Shown here: positions 24,801-38,082 of the stretch, in pieces
How the letters are laid out: every line of letters begins with the position of its first letter
Position numbering within the stretch: position 1 is the stretch's first letter
Assembly (NCBI GenBank): GCA_947179485.1
Contig: OX359245.1
Location: 53,121,067-53,185,066, forward strand
Source of the DNA: Allacma fusca
Lineage: Eukaryota; Arthropoda; Collembola; Symphypleona; Sminthuridae
DNA: 64,000 nt
Reading direction: 5' to 3'
Position numbers and translations under genes: made by a program
Notes under the pieces: generated by a model
What the model saw: only the letters and a program-made list of their open reading frames with translations
Databases searched by the model: none
Told to the model about the DNA's origin: nothing

Positions 24801-25660
24801 TCTCAAGACTGTAAATAAAGACTAAACAAGAGGGACATATAGTCAGAATTGATTAGAACTTAATTGGATCCCAAGCGGCGTCAGGAGTTTTAATTTAGAT
24901 CCTGTCACATTAATGTGATGACACCCCTGCAGACGTAATTTAAAAGGAGGAAGAAAATACTGGAAATGGAAAAGAAAATTGGGATTGAGAGCTTGTTCGG
25001 CTCAGCGATTATATGTGCCATTGGGCTTGTCTTACATAATGTAACTTTAAAGTATTTTCGGAATGGGGGAACGTATTTACATACTTATTCCATTAATGCA
25101 TGCATGCATTAGAATAGTACTGAAAGAACTGATGGGAAAATTAAACTCGTCTCTGCTCTCGCTCTTATATACTTATATATATGTAATTCGGGATCCCGGG
25201 ACCTCCTCATATAGCCCTCTCATTCCTGTCAACTCCCACACCCCGAACACCGGAGAGAGCGGGTAGCCAATGGAGCCTATAAAGAACACAGGAGGCATTG
25301 CTCCCATCCATCTAGGAAAAGTGTGCGGACTGGCATACATTACTACGCATATTGTAGGTACAAGGTATCTCAAGACCAATCCCTCCCCCCGCCAGGCACT
25401 ACTTCCCAAAATGGAATTTCCAAAAAAAATGTGTTCCTTCAAATATTAAAAAATAGCTCTAAAAATGTTCAAGAAATAAGAATCTTTTTAAAATTTTGAT
25501 TAAGGAAGTAAATTAGAAATACAAAAATCATCGGTGATCAGCCCAACGTGCAAAAAAATCAGTATTTGCAAGAGTCAAAACGCCACTATAGGATATAATA
25601 TTATAGCATAAGCTAGTAACTATAAGTTCTCCTGTGTAAATAATCTAAAATGTGTATATA
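21889..25660. other. gene-free region with decayed repeats
   Basis: No gene is recognised. There is a run of TACATACATA-type microsatellite at 22210-22250 and several short stretches resembling eroded DNA-transposon ends (for example around 22522 and 22945). The frames at 22196-22487, 23315-23512 and 25063-25442 lack splice support or family similarity. Confidence 0.3.
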
Positions 25661-26644
25661 ATCCTTTACAGTGCTGCCCGCCAGCCTTTCGAAGTCAAGT
25701 CTAGTCCAGTCAACCACAATATGCATTAGGCATAGTCCAGTCAAGTCAAGTCACCTGGACTTTCCATCCAGCTAGTCAAGTCAAGTCATAGTCTCAAAAT
25801 AGGGCAGGAAAGTGTAGTCAAGTCCTAGTCAAGTCAAGTCTTTTAGTCTTACAGTTAAAGCAAATATTCCCATCAAGTAGCAGCTTGTGGTGATTGAAAC
25901 ATTCAATCTTACCTTCTACGCAAGCATGAAAAAGCGAATACATAGTTTTATTACTCTATTTCTAATCCTGCTGGGAATTTTTACTAATTTCTCATTTTTG
26001 GGTTCTGCCCGTTGTTTAAAAATAATGTTCACTGATTTATTCGAAACAACGCTTCTTTCCATCAACTCATTGCTTAAATTTGTGTATGTATATATGATAA
26101 GTAACAGCACTTTTTCGTGAAGATTTTTTAGGACCTCCTGGTTTTGTAAAACAAAAAACTAGAATTTTGTTATAATATACGGTGACTAACCAAAATAAAC
26201 AAGTTCAGAATATTGGCTTGAAAATTACAACCAGAACAAGTGAAAATGATAAGCAGTTATATTTATGGAGTTGTTACCGCCTGAAAAGCCGTAATTGTGT
26301 GCATGTACCATAATAGTATTTATCCGATCGCAGTAGTAAATACAACACTATGAAGGCCTAGAAACGTAATAATTTGCATGATTTTGGAATTTTATCGACC
26401 GCTCGAGGGTACTACGGGTAGTCATGACTTGACTAGAAAATGTCAACGAAAAAGGCTAGTCGAGTCAAGTCAATCTTCAAGTTGTCGTCCCTGCAAGGAG
26501 TCTAGTCAAGTCAAGTCCCGTAATTAAACAAACAGGATGTAGTCTAGTCAAGTTTTACTGCAAGGGTATTTTTACCTGCTAGTCTAGTCAAGTCGCAAGT
26601 TTTCAAGTCAAGTCTGACTTGACTCGGGCAGCACTGATCCTTTA
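25661..26644. mobile_element. non-autonomous hAT-like element (AGTCAAGTC family)
   Basis: The element is 25669-26636 (968 bp), starting CAGTGCTGCCCG and ending CGGGCAGCACTG, a perfect 12-bp inverted repeat. The 8-bp target duplication ATCCTTTA is exact on both sides (25661-25668, 26637-26644). Both ends hold dense arrays of AGTCAAGTC/AGTCTAGTC words, in direct orientation at the left and complementary at the right. The central ~500 bp has no transposase-like frame. Confidence 0.93.
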
Positions 26645-26809
26645 TTATTATTGAGCACTTCTGTTGATTTAAACCTTCGCGCGTTTGTAGTACAATTCAA
26701 ACCTTCCCGGCTTATTTCACGAATTCAAACCTTCCCGGCTTATTTCACTATATAGCAAGCCAAGCCGGTATGTACTATATTATTTCACTATATAGCCAAG
26801 CAAGTCGGT

Positions 26810-26915
26810 GGTATATACAACAAGCCGAGAAGTAGAGCGGGCTGAAAGCTGAAACTCTGTCGCAGTGGAGAGGTTTTTCAGCTCGCTCAGCTCGCTGATC
26901 TTCTCGGCATATACC
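26810..26915. repeat. 106-bp near-perfect hairpin
   Basis: GGTATATAC ... GCCGAGAAG on the left pairs with CTTCTCGGC ... ATATACC on the right. Inside this, GAGCGGGCTGAAAG pairs with TTTTCAGCTCGCTC around a short loop. The stem is about 40 bp with few mismatches. It lies between two transposons and could be a tiny inverted-repeat element or a structured RNA precursor. Confidence 0.6.
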
Positions 26916-27368
26916 AACTGCTTGCAGCATACTGATAGCTCGCAATATTACGCCATTTTAGATTATCACTTAAAAACGCTAATCATAATTATTATAAACA
27001 TTAGACATAAATCAGCAGATTTGGATTAAATTAAGACGTAGTGAGAAAAACTACGTTCGGTTACAGCACTGAATAATTTGATAAGAGGAGAATTTTAATG
27101 GCTGAACTTAGTTCACATTCGTGTGGGATTCTTATTAAATAGGAAGAATAATTACAAGCCTTAGCATCCAGAGTTTTGATCTTTATATCCCTAAAAATAT
27201 CATTAGGAAGTAAGGATTGATTTGTAGGCATTGTAGGAACCATGGACTTCAGTAACTATAGCAAGTTAAATGTGCTGCGCTAATATGAAATCCTTTCATT
27301 TTTTCTATTTTAAATAATCAGTGCGTCCAGTGTCTGAGGCTTCAGTTACAATATTGCGGTACAACGGA

Positions 27369-27866
27369 TCTATATACAAATTATAATAACATAAAAATCA
27401 TATTTGATCAGCACGTTGTGCTGATCCACTAAGGGGTGAAGCACCATACAGTGATGCAACAGCAAGGTTTAATAACGACGTTGGTATTAAATTGATCAAG
27501 CGATTAGTTAAATTCCACGTGTATAGCCAAATATTGAGTTTGAGAGAAAACTTTACTGGGCCGGAAGCTGTTGCCCCATAATATTTTGAATGAATAAATA
27601 AAATAATTATATTATATATATAATATATATTATTAATATTATAAATAATATGAATTGCCAACTACCTATATAAAAACGAATTGTTAGTCTTACAGTTAAT
27701 AGTTCACGTCTTATATGAGATTACTTTGCCTGGCGAAGCGGGATATTAATATTAAGCCTTCTCGACAGGCCTTGATACGAGATCTATTGCCATTTACACT
27801 TTTATTATTTACACTATTTATTTACACAAGCAATTGCTCCTGTGCGAAGCACGGGGCTTTTACTAG
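27369..27866 (+). mobile_element. possible Helitron-type element (3' end)
   Basis: The 3' end has the Helitron hallmarks: a short hairpin (CCTGTGC-GAA-GCACGGG, about 27839-27855), then a few bases and CTAG (27863-27866) followed by T. The 5' end is uncertain. TCTATATAC after an A at 27368 fits the TC start, but a second AT-rich start-like sequence (CTATATAAAAACGAATTG) near 27665 could be the real one, so the full span is tentative. No Rep/helicase is seen, so it would be non-autonomous. Confidence 0.45.
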
Positions 27867-29145
27867 TTACATATATGCACATACGCGTGAGCGTATTTAT
27901 TTAAAACAATTTAAAATCCCCGCGTCTAATCGTATGAGTGTGCCTCCACCAAATTTTGAGAAACGTTTACAATAATATACAAAATTACGCATGCGCGGAA
28001 TGACACTGTCTGAAAATCCTTAAAATTTTAAAAATAAAACGTTAAATTTGGGGGAAGATGTATACGTCTTGGAATCGTATTTTAAATATTTTTTATGGCA
28101 GTATACCTTAAAAATGGATTAGGGGAGATGGGTGCTGGGGCACCAAGTATTTACATTATACCTTTTTCAGAGGGAACCCATACATTAGCATTTGTACGAA
28201 TGGCATGAAGAAAATGGTATTCGCCCGTAAAATCCAACTTCCATCCGAAATACTTAAAATTCTCCCGTCTCGTTCTCTCTCCTCTCTTTTTCCTGCGGAC
28301 TCCTGGAAGCTAAAGGCAATAAGCTTCATGCCCTGAAAATCATCCCGTTCCATTATGTTCCTCTGTAGAGATTCATATACATATAGGACGCCTCACAGAC
28401 ACACACTCACACTCATTCATACCTATAGATACGTATGTACATACACAGACGCACATACATACCTCGAAGGAGTGCATTCGTAAAATTACAAAATGATGAA
28501 TGGAGCACAAGTCACGCTCTTCCAGAAATCCGACACCCCATGAGGATACCAATGTAAAGGGAATTCCAGTGTATATGATGGTCGTTTGAACCTTTAAATT
28601 CCTCTTACTCAAATTTTCGAGAATGCGGACTCCGGGAGTTACAAATTTGGAAGCCCACAATTAGTTAGAACTCAATAAAATCCCCTCCCTATAATGTCCA
28701 TACTCCACTCCATGAAATAGGATTACAATTTACAATGGTAAATATAATTACTGATGCTTTCGGACACGTTATAGATACCTAAATTACTCGAGATACTCAA
28801 TACTGGGCTTAAGTAATTATTTGCAATGTCGGAGAGAGCTCTTCAGATCAAAAGTATCATTTCAATCGGAAAGTATCATTTCAATCGGAAGGGGATCCTC
28901 AACCCCACAGTATCCCATAACATAACAAAAGTACACTCTCTTTATCAGTTCACAATTGAAAGCTCCAAAGCATTCTAACTCCTATGCACTCCTATGACGG
29001 AATGTTACAGTAGAAAAATCTCTATTGTAGTAAATAGGGAAATGGAAGGAAATATTTCCAATACACAAATTCCACTTGAATCCGCCATTGCAAAATCCTT
29101 TGATCACAAGACTACGGATACAGTGATTCATCCCAACTCATATAG

Positions 29146-29216
29146 TTAATCTTCCTTGTCTTTTTCCCCAATGTACAATCCGACGTTTAATCCACCCATG
29201 CAGTCTAATCTTTGAA
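29146..29216 (-). other. candidate terminal exon, orphan
   Basis: A good minus-strand acceptor (TTTTATTTCCAG) leads into 23 codons that end QRLDCMGGLNVGLYIGEKDK, ED and stop TAA. The composition looks protein-like, but I cannot find a matching upstream exon, and the stretch is short enough to arise by chance. Confidence 0.2.
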
Positions 29217-32200
29217 CTGGAAATAAAACAGTGGCGCCAATAGGAAAAAAAAACAACGCCAAAGGGAAGTGCATATTTGTTGGGCAGAAGATCATTTTAA
29301 AGAATGATTTTGAACTTGGATTTATTCCCCAGCACAAGACCCACACTACAAAAAACACAAAATTTGATTCTGTTAATAGGCTTTATTTTTACGTCAAAAA
29401 TTATTATTATGGTAATTACTTATTTATAAGCATGTGAGGTTTGCAGTAATTATCTCACAGTGCCCCAATAAACAAAATTCTCTTTTTTAAGGCTCTCGTA
29501 TACTTATACATACAGATAGCATTCCAGGAAATAGCTATACTTACATAATGTTTACCTGGAACTAACAAGACTAAAAAAATTCAAAGATGTCTTGAGCCTA
29601 AGCCTAATAGGCTTTCCAAGATGTGTAGATACATAAATGTATGTAAGTACATACATTCAAGGGAAAAATTATCCCGTGACCTCTCACTTCAATGAATGCT
29701 AATTGACTTCAAAGGCTTAGCCCTAATGATTATGTCATATGATTGAGAGTCAGTCACAGACGGTCGAGTCATAGTCTGTCCCTGACTGTGAGTCAGAGAG
29801 AGTCAGAGAGAGAGAGAGAGAGAGAGTGTCGTCCAAGCGTGAATATCTTTTGGAGTTCCTCCTTTGAAGTAAGCCTTATCAGTCGGACTACATCGTCGTC
29901 TCAAGTGACTAATTCCCAATGTAAATAGCCCGAGTTGTAGGAAACGGCTCAATTAACTCCATCCAGCCCTCTCCGACTCCTTAATGAGTGTGAATACACT
30001 AAATTCAGGGAATCACTGAAATGTCATCTATATAATTATATATATATGGGATGCAAGCCAGTCCGTACTCTTATCATAACAGATCCCTTATTGTTATACA
30101 CTAGAAACTATTTCCTTTAGGAGGGAAAATGCTCCGGGACATTCCCATACATTTAAACCACAATGCTAATAAGTTTCCTCCTTGTAAGCTCCTATACCAG
30201 ACGTATGCTCTGGTAAATAGATTGTGTATAAACAGACTTATGTACTGTTAGTGAGTCTCCTATGGAATAGGTGAGATTCTGCTGAATGAAGCCAATGTCA
30301 AATTATAAGACATTAAATGTATAATGCCAAGTAATCATTAGCTCTGTGGGTATGATTCCTTCAATAGGAGAAATTACACCATTGGGCCTTATTATGAGGG
30401 GATTTTGTCACAGTAAATTATTATGGGGTTTTTGGGGAAGGAAATGTGAATGTGGGAAGTTCGGAAACTACTCCACTTTCTCCATTATCAATCTTCATAA
30501 AAGCTTGTAATAGGGTGACTTCGGGTTTATTAATGTCGAATCAAGTCTGCACATCTCTTCCAGGAGGAGGTAGTAGACAATGAATCAATGCTAATTAAAG
30601 GGAAGGGGGTGTGTGTGTGTGTGTAGTATATCTATTTTTTGTATGTATTTTATGTATAATATTATATATGCTCGTGAGCTCCTTGGGATTGGGATAGATA
30701 TATGTAGGTACATACATATATGTATCTCTCTCTATATATATATATGTACATAAGTATAGGAATTGGGAAGACTCAGGGATTGAGACCGGGAATGCCGCAT
30801 TGCAACATTTGCAATGATATTTGCTCTTATAATCCCCACAGAATTTCCATTTCCCTCTATTTTCTCCTCTATTTTATAAAAAGAACTCCCAGAGACTCAG
30901 CCCATGCTAAAAGATAGGGCATATGGAAACAACTGAGTAGTCAATGTGGATCCCACAGTTGGCTAGGGTTTATACATATATGCTTGCACTATATATTTAT
31001 ATAATTACAGTCAACTCTCCTTGCAAGAGCATCTGTAGAAAATCCTCAAAATTTGAATTCTCCAGAATTTTATTACAAGCTTCAGGAACGGAGTTCAGAT
31101 TAATTGTGCTAATAAATGGGAACATCCCTAAATAGTATTGAAGGTTCAAAAGTCACAAATGTTTTGTGGGAAAAGGAATCTAAAATTATGAGAGTACATT
31201 TTTTTACGGAAGCCAAATGTTAGCATGGCCGTTATTAGCACAGCTAGCGCCGTCTACTGGTCATGTTTACTTTTGCTACAATATTTATTTTAGTTATTCA
31301 ATTGTTGAATTTAAATCTACAACTTACTTAAATTCTTTTAAAATTAAAATGTGAGTAATAATGCTAACAAAAATGTCGCTAAAATGTCGTGTCTCTGATT
31401 CTTCTTCCGACATTTTCTTTGAAGGAGTGACATCTGGTGTGTGTTCCTATTTTAGGGGATTTGATATTTTTTAGTTAAAGGGGGACCCCTCTACATTTAG
31501 AGCAGACTGTAAAGAGCATATACAGTTCCGAAAAATAATTGAAAAGTTTCATTCCATATAAACGGATAATAACATGATGGGCACTTCCGAGTCGGACTCC
31601 CTTTTTACCATACACATATGTATGTATGTACGTGTGTATATACTTACGAAAGTTTCCATCGTAAAGTTATTTCAAATGGAATGTTCCCAACCGCCCCCAC
31701 TGACTCTCCTTTTAGGCTGGAGCTATGTATATATGACTGTGGTTTATGCCCTTGACGCCAAGAATGTAATTTTTGAGTCAGAAGGGGATAAAACAGACAC
31801 TGGAATATATTCAAGTTAGTACATAAACCCAACTTCCAGTTTTTTGGCACTGGGAACAAACTTCCAACAAATGGGGAAGAAAATTAACGGGTATCATCTT
31901 AAATCCTGGTTATACTCCTCACATATTGTAACTTCCAACGGGACGTTACTTTGCTGCTAATATCAATGACTGCAAGCGCAAAATTGATTTACAGGATCGG
32001 ATCCGACTGTTATATATCAAAATATAAGGCTTGATACAAAAATATGCTGGTAAATGAAAGCCGCGTGAGGCTCAGGAAATTTATTTTCTCCAGCCGCTGG
32101 GAAAGTTGATCCGTATTTATGTATCAACTTTAATTAAGAATATTTCCAGAAATGTTAAAAAGGGCTGCTGGTCTCGAAATTCATAAAACAATGGCCAGTC

Positions 32201-32249
32201 ATTTGTCCCAAGAAAGCTATAAAAAGTTTAGTTTTTGGCTCATCAACAG

Positions 32250-32331
32250 AGCACAGGCTGAGTGGAGAGTCAAGGACCCTTTCGAATTTCCTGCGAACGC
32301 TGAACCTGCGGGATTGTTCTGTCATAAATAA
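32250..32331 (+). other. candidate terminal exon, orphan
   Basis: The acceptor GGCTCATCAACAG is followed by an open stretch reading AQAEWRVKDPFEFPANAEPA, then GLFCHK and stop TAA at 32329-32331. It is richer in G+C than its surroundings. No partner exon is identified, so this may be chance. Confidence 0.2.
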
Positions 32332-35300
32332 TTATTGTTCGTTCTTTCCATCTACATCTAATAGAAAAACTAAGCCTTCACAAATGATCGTAAGACAATG
32401 AACGAATATTATTTAAAATTGGAAGGAAACTATATATTTAACTGTTCTATATATAATTACAAATTATCTTCAGTCTATTTTCTGTAGCATTTAGGAATTT
32501 TCCCAATCTAGGAATTTCCTCTGTTATCAATTATTAAAATTCCTCTGTCACAAATCTCAGTCAAAAGTCAAAATTCATACTACTAGAAAGTTACACTGGC
32601 AAAGCCAACCTTGGGGAAATCGAATCTTGCGCTTATTGCTGATAGTAACAATTCTCATCTTATACATTGATCTTGCTCATTCATGACTGAAGTAAGAAAC
32701 TCTACAAACTTTACATCATAAATCTCCCCATAAAAAAAAAAAAATCTTCTCCAGACCAAAGATCTATTAATAAAAGAGAATTTATTAAAGGTATTTTTAT
32801 CTCACAATACCCCAAGAACGACTGTCACTTGCAAAAGTCCTCCAGGACAGGGCTATGCCTTAGATCCCCCAAAATAAAAATACTACAAACAAACATATTC
32901 TCTGACTATACATAAAAAGTCCACCGAAAATCCTTGAGTCTTCCTATATCTATTATAACATTGGCTTCAAAAGGTATCATTTTTCACCCATGAAACTTAT
33001 AGTGCAGAGCCAGCACTCCGAACTCCGACTGGTGAGCATCAACTAAAATCCATTGAACCCTTTTGATTTTGATCAAGTACCTCCATACATAATGTCAAAG
33101 TGTCTAAGAATTTTGCTTTATTGTTTGTATGTACATATGTATATTTCCAAGTAAGAAAATTAGACAAGTTTTTGTGGTTCGCCTATATATACAAACCCAT
33201 ACTAATTTGTACATGTAAAATCCCTATATTTACACAATATGTATCTACATACATACTTGTACAAGGAATATTATATTCCAAAGTAGAGCGGAACCACACG
33301 CGGGTATGTATACAGTGGATCCTCCCAATATAAGGAACGCCCTTTACAATTTCTCCTGCCAAGGACCAAAATTTTCGGATAAATTCCCTTATTTATTGTG
33401 ACAATATAATTTTTATTCCTATATAGACTCAAGCATTAAAAAGCCCGTGTATAAATTCTGTGGATTTCCGGAGTACTCTGGAAGAAGACCGGACTGTACG
33501 TATAGCCTTGTTCATTTTATAGGGAAAATTCGGGCTGTCCCATAAATATCCGTCTGGATAGTCTCCCCTGTCAGCCCCGACCCGGATGCTCAGGGAACAA
33601 TACCTAAACAACTACTAGACATGTTTTTTTTTCTTCCCTGGCCCTGTCACTGCCTCACTACAGAGTGTTTACGGCAGGCAATAATTTTACCATTAGTTCT
33701 ACTCCAGTTGGGGCTCCTTGGACGATGGACGACCGCCACACGTTTCTTCGGTCATCAATTTAATTTTTCCAGCCATGAATTCCCTCAATTTCCTCTTGGG
33801 AATTCTCTCCAGTGTATGTATATAGTATATGTATCTATATGCAGTCCGGTGGGTAATTGCAACCCAATTGCTCACTGCGGTCTGACCGTATACTTAGAAA
33901 GCAATTCTCCCTCGATTTTGACACACAGGACTCTATAACCCTATATATCAACTCTGCCCAGCTAGGACTGTATATAAGTCAAGCCCATTAAAAAAAAACA
34001 GGGACTTTCGACAGTATGTAGTATGTACAAAAGAGGAAAAACATGTTCCTATTTACCACAATGTTAATTCCCCTTACAAGCTTTTAGCAAAGGCCCAGCT
34101 CTCAGTTCTAAATTCCCGTCAAATTCTGCTCTACCTTTAAGGATATGCTCCTGTTTAAACGAAGTCCAGGTTCTGCTATAACGTTGATGGGAAATAACAA
34201 GGAAAAGTCAGTTAAAAAGCTTGACCCACTTCCCCCTCTTAGCTCTTTTATTATAACGAGCTCAAGTAGATATTTTTGCGGGTGATTTATCTCCAAGTAT
34301 CTACTCGAACACTATTTTTTTTTTTCTAGCTCTTCTCCCAGCCACAAATTCATCATGTTGTTTTTACAGTATACAGTCTCATTATCCAAATAGCTGTCCC
34401 TTGGTCAAGGATGTTCTTTCCTGCAGGATAAATTTTTTTTCCTATGCTCCTATACGTATAAGCGTATTTACTACAATATAATTTTTATCGTTGGAAGACT
34501 ATATGTAGTAATAATTATAGGAACATTTTGTGGCTTCCAGGACTTTTTTTACTAGTGGTATGGCCAGAATGTTTTATCATAAGTTTCCCATGTAGGATAT
34601 GAGAGATAGGGACACGAGAATGGAAATAATAGACAATTAACATAAGGGCCTTAGAGTGGAAGAGCTGATAAAGAGTCTTCATTTAGGAGAGTGTGTGTAT
34701 GATAAAGCGATGGGGGTCCATGGAGCTGTTGAAACGTGAAGAGCTCTATCAATTTTTCCCCTTTATTGAAAACAAATACGAGTGTCTCTGTGCCTTCTGC
34801 CTGTGCTGCTAAAAAGCATCAGGAATAAAAGTGTACAGTCAATAACCCTCTCCCTATATGGGATCCCTTATTACTAATAGCGTTTTTGTGATAGCTGTCA
34901 CAAAAATAAGGACACAATTCACATTTCCCACAATGTTAATTTGTCCCTTCCAAAAATGTCATTTGTCTTAAATTTTGTATAGCTTCTGATGGGAGTGCTG
35001 AGATAAATTGAGTGCACTGTGACCATGTACTGTAACATACAGAAGGATTCAGTACACAAGTGCATGTGTGTATACACAAACATATATAGAGAAGAGTGCG
35101 CTTGTCCTATAATAATGTACCACAACAACCACACTCAAAGTCAATAATAATATGTTTTATCAGTTTTTTTTTATTATAGCCTTTTTGCAATGTACTTATG
35201 TCAATTCCAGACTTGGAATTTACAGGATTTGAGAGTAGAGCCCACAAAGGGTATAGATAGATGAAGGCTCTTTTTTCTGGAGTATACTCTTTGGATTGAG

Positions 35301-35582
35301 GGACGGTCAATTTTTATACGCTGTGTAAGAACCATCCGTCCCACTAACACACACGCACTATTCCTGGAGAGGAAAAATGTTTACGGAGCTATTAAAGTGG
35401 GGATAGGAGTTTGGGCCTGGGCTAAGTATGGGACAGTACAGTACAGTTCTGGAGTATGTATGTACTTATAGTTTTAGCCTGAGTTAAATAATTCGAGGTC
35501 TTTGTATTACAGTACTGTTGAGTCGTATCCCTTAAACCCCGGGTTTTCAATTGGTAATAAGTTGTGGTAATAATATATTTCG

Positions 35583-35584
<2 letters not shown>

Positions 35585-35645
<61 letters not shown>
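35585..35645. repeat. (GA)n microsatellite
   Basis: About 30 uninterrupted GA units. Similar GA/TC tracts occur at 43041-43099, 58639-58660, 58705-58730 and 63081-63124. Confidence 0.95.
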
Positions 35646-35649
<4 letters not shown>

Positions 35650-36075
35650 ACAGTCTGTTTATTTGGACTCGGAGGTTTTTCTCCGTGCGATTTCCAACGG
35701 GCTTAATATAGAAGAGTGCTGAGTGCTTTTACATCAACGCACTGCCGGAGGTTTCGAATATGAGAGGGACTCTGGCTAAAGAGTGGATTTTTTGGGGGAG
35801 AGAAAAATGTTCGGAATATCCGGATTTGATGGGGTATTAATTTCGGATGTGATAACAGTTTGGGATTAGGAGGCTCAGGATGGGTGCAGGATGGAGAGGG
35901 GCTGATATAGTGAGGGCAGAGTGTAGTTTTAAATATGTATCTGCACAATGGAAGGTGAACCTTTAGTTAGACTTTTGCATGTGGCCAGGGAACGAACAGG
36001 GAAGAAGAGAATGTATGTGTATAGGTATTGGAAGGGATAGCTTTAAAAAAAAAGTAAAGCACCAGGCACAGGCAC

Positions 36076-38027
36076 CAGGGCGGTAGTGATGTACAAGTCA
36101 CGACTGACTGACTGCTTCAGCAAAGACTGACTGATGAAAATAACTGACTTTGGACTGAATCAAAATATTTGGAGTGAGACTGAGACTGACTGGGACTAGA
36201 AGTTTATATATGAAGACTGATACTGACTCACAGTTGATTGCATAACAATGAGACCGTACGACATCTCTATACATAAGACCAGGGTTGGCCAAATGAAAAT
36301 GCCCTCGGTTTTATGCCTGCCCGCTTGAAAATGCCCTGAAAATGCCCTACTTTCAAAATGCCCGGCATTTTGGGCATTTTCGGCAGGCATTTTGGGCATT
36401 TTCGATTTTTTTTGTAAATAATCATTATTTGACGCTCTTTTTTAGAGACCAGATTGTTTTAAATGTCAAACTTCATTTAAAAATATACATTTTACAGAAT
36501 GAATTAATCTAAAGCTTCGCATTTTGTAAACTATTAGTATTCCTACATCGTTTCTTCCCCTGTGCATTGTTAATCTAATTCAACAATATCCTCAACATCA
36601 ACTCAGCTTCGAACTCGTGAAAAGTAAAACTATAATTTTCGTCATCTAAAATATTTTTTTCCAATTCAGGGAATGTAGTGATATTTTATACACATGATAA
36701 TCATGTATAATTTGTTTTGATGAACTCGGTTCTGGCTTTGTTGAGAATTATTTCACCAACGCTGATTCTTGTGAGCTTAAATCGATTTCTTTGGTCACAT
36801 CGATGTCCAGAGCAATACACGTTTTGGTAATAAATTTGGATAATTCCCGTTTAACCTCCACTTGGACTTTTAAACTTGCATGCGAGCACGCCACTTCATG
36901 GTATAATCCAACTGCTTGTTATGAAAGTAATTACACAACATTTTATTTTCACCGATGTCTGACCAATGAAACTGAATATTGTCATTGATTCGAGGTATCC
37001 TGATTAAATCTCAAGTGAAAATTAAGAAAATGGAATGAGATTTAAAATAATGATACAGTAATACAAATGTTAGTATAGTGAATCAAGACACGCGACACGC
37101 TACAATAATTAAATTTCAGGTATGCATTTATAAAGATATTTGCATTGATTCAAACAAAAAATGTATCGAAATTTACCTCGCTGAAAAAATAATAGAAAAG
37201 TCCAGGCAGAAGTATCCCAAGAAATGATTGAATATGCCCAAAATGCCTGCCCTACGCGGATTATGCCAAAAATGCCGAAAATGCCATAGATGCCGAAAAT
37301 GCCATGAATTGAAAATGCCCAAAATGCCCGGGCATTTTCGGCAGGCAAAATGCCCAAAATGCCATGGCATTTTCAATTGGCCAACCCTGCATAAGACACC
37401 TTATTACGTGAAATTAAAGTGATTGTTTACAAAAAACGGCACTGTGTCTCCCTATAGCTTTCAAAAATTATTAAGGAGCCTAGATATGCACATAGGAAAA
37501 GTTTTGGGATAAAGAATTTAGGGTTAGTTGGGCTTGAAATTCATTTATTGGACGTCCCCATGCTAATTAAATCTATACTCATACTCCCTTGGAAGAAAAT
37601 AATCCACAGGTATAGTTTCTCCTGCTTAGTAAGTACTTTTAAATTAAGCGTGTCCATCATTTTAGTGCATTTTTTGAATACCAAAACACAATTATGTTGG
37701 CTCAAATATTTTGCTTTCAATAATCTCGTTTACCACGTTGAAATTTAAGGCAATCAAAGGAGACCGAAATTCCTGTCATTCGAATACTTAAGCAAAATAT
37801 TTAAGCCAACATGATTGTGTTTTGGTATTTAAAAAATGTAATTACAACGACGCGCAATTACAAGACTGACTGACTGGACTGAGTCCGAAACTTTATAAAG
37901 TATGGACTGACTTTGACTCAGCATTAACGAGTCCTGGAAGGAAAAAAACTGACTTTAGTAAGGGGTTCGAGAGACTGTGTACGACTTGGACTGAACTTTC
38001 ACGACTTTGTACATCACTACAGGGCGG
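36076..38027. mobile_element. outer hAT-like element (GACTGACT family), interrupted by another element
   Basis: The element is 36084-38019 (1936 bp). It starts TAGTGATGTAC and ends GTACATCACTA, with perfect 8-bp target duplications CAGGGCGG (36076-36083 and 38020-38027). The ends carry repeated GACTGACT/GGACTGA words. Removing the nested element at 36280-37389 and one target copy leaves about 820 bp, the size of the other elements here. An internal inverted repeat pairs 37668-37714 with 37792-37839. No transposase is seen. Confidence 0.92.
36272..37397. mobile_element. nested hAT-like element (GGCATTTTGGGC family)
   Basis: The element is 36280-37389 (1110 bp) with ends CAGGGTTGGCCAA and TTGGCCAACCCTG; the ~24-bp terminal inverted repeat differs at about one position. 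Its 8-bp target duplication CATAAGAC is exact (36272-36279, 37390-37397). Subterminal arrays of GGCATTTTGGGCATTTT lie at both ends, complementary to each other. It inserted into the outer element at 36084-38019, so it is the younger insertion. Confidence 0.93.
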
Positions 38028-38082
38028 CATGAGGGCATATATAGGAAGTTATGTATGTATATATAGGGAGATAAGAATGAAG

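Larger units (their letters stand above)
27867..36075. other. long gene-poor region
   Basis: Mostly AT-rich DNA with TATA/CATA and GA microsatellites (for example (GA)n at 35585-35645) and scattered eroded transposon-end motifs (31006, 33310, 34833). Two weak exon-like islands are listed separately (29146-29216 minus, 32250-32331 plus). The other open frames here, including 28373-28660 (-), 33621-33938 (+) and 35703-35948 (-), have no family signal. Confidence 0.3.

Noticed and set aside
25173-25442. 89-residue hydrophobic frame (-)
   Set aside because: Looks membrane-like in part (RWMGAMPPVFFIGSIG) but has no start, splice context or family match.
28373-28660. 95-residue minus-strand frame with a donor-like GTATGT
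   Set aside because: No recognisable domain, ends in a CA/TG microsatellite and has no partner exon; random composition cannot be excluded.
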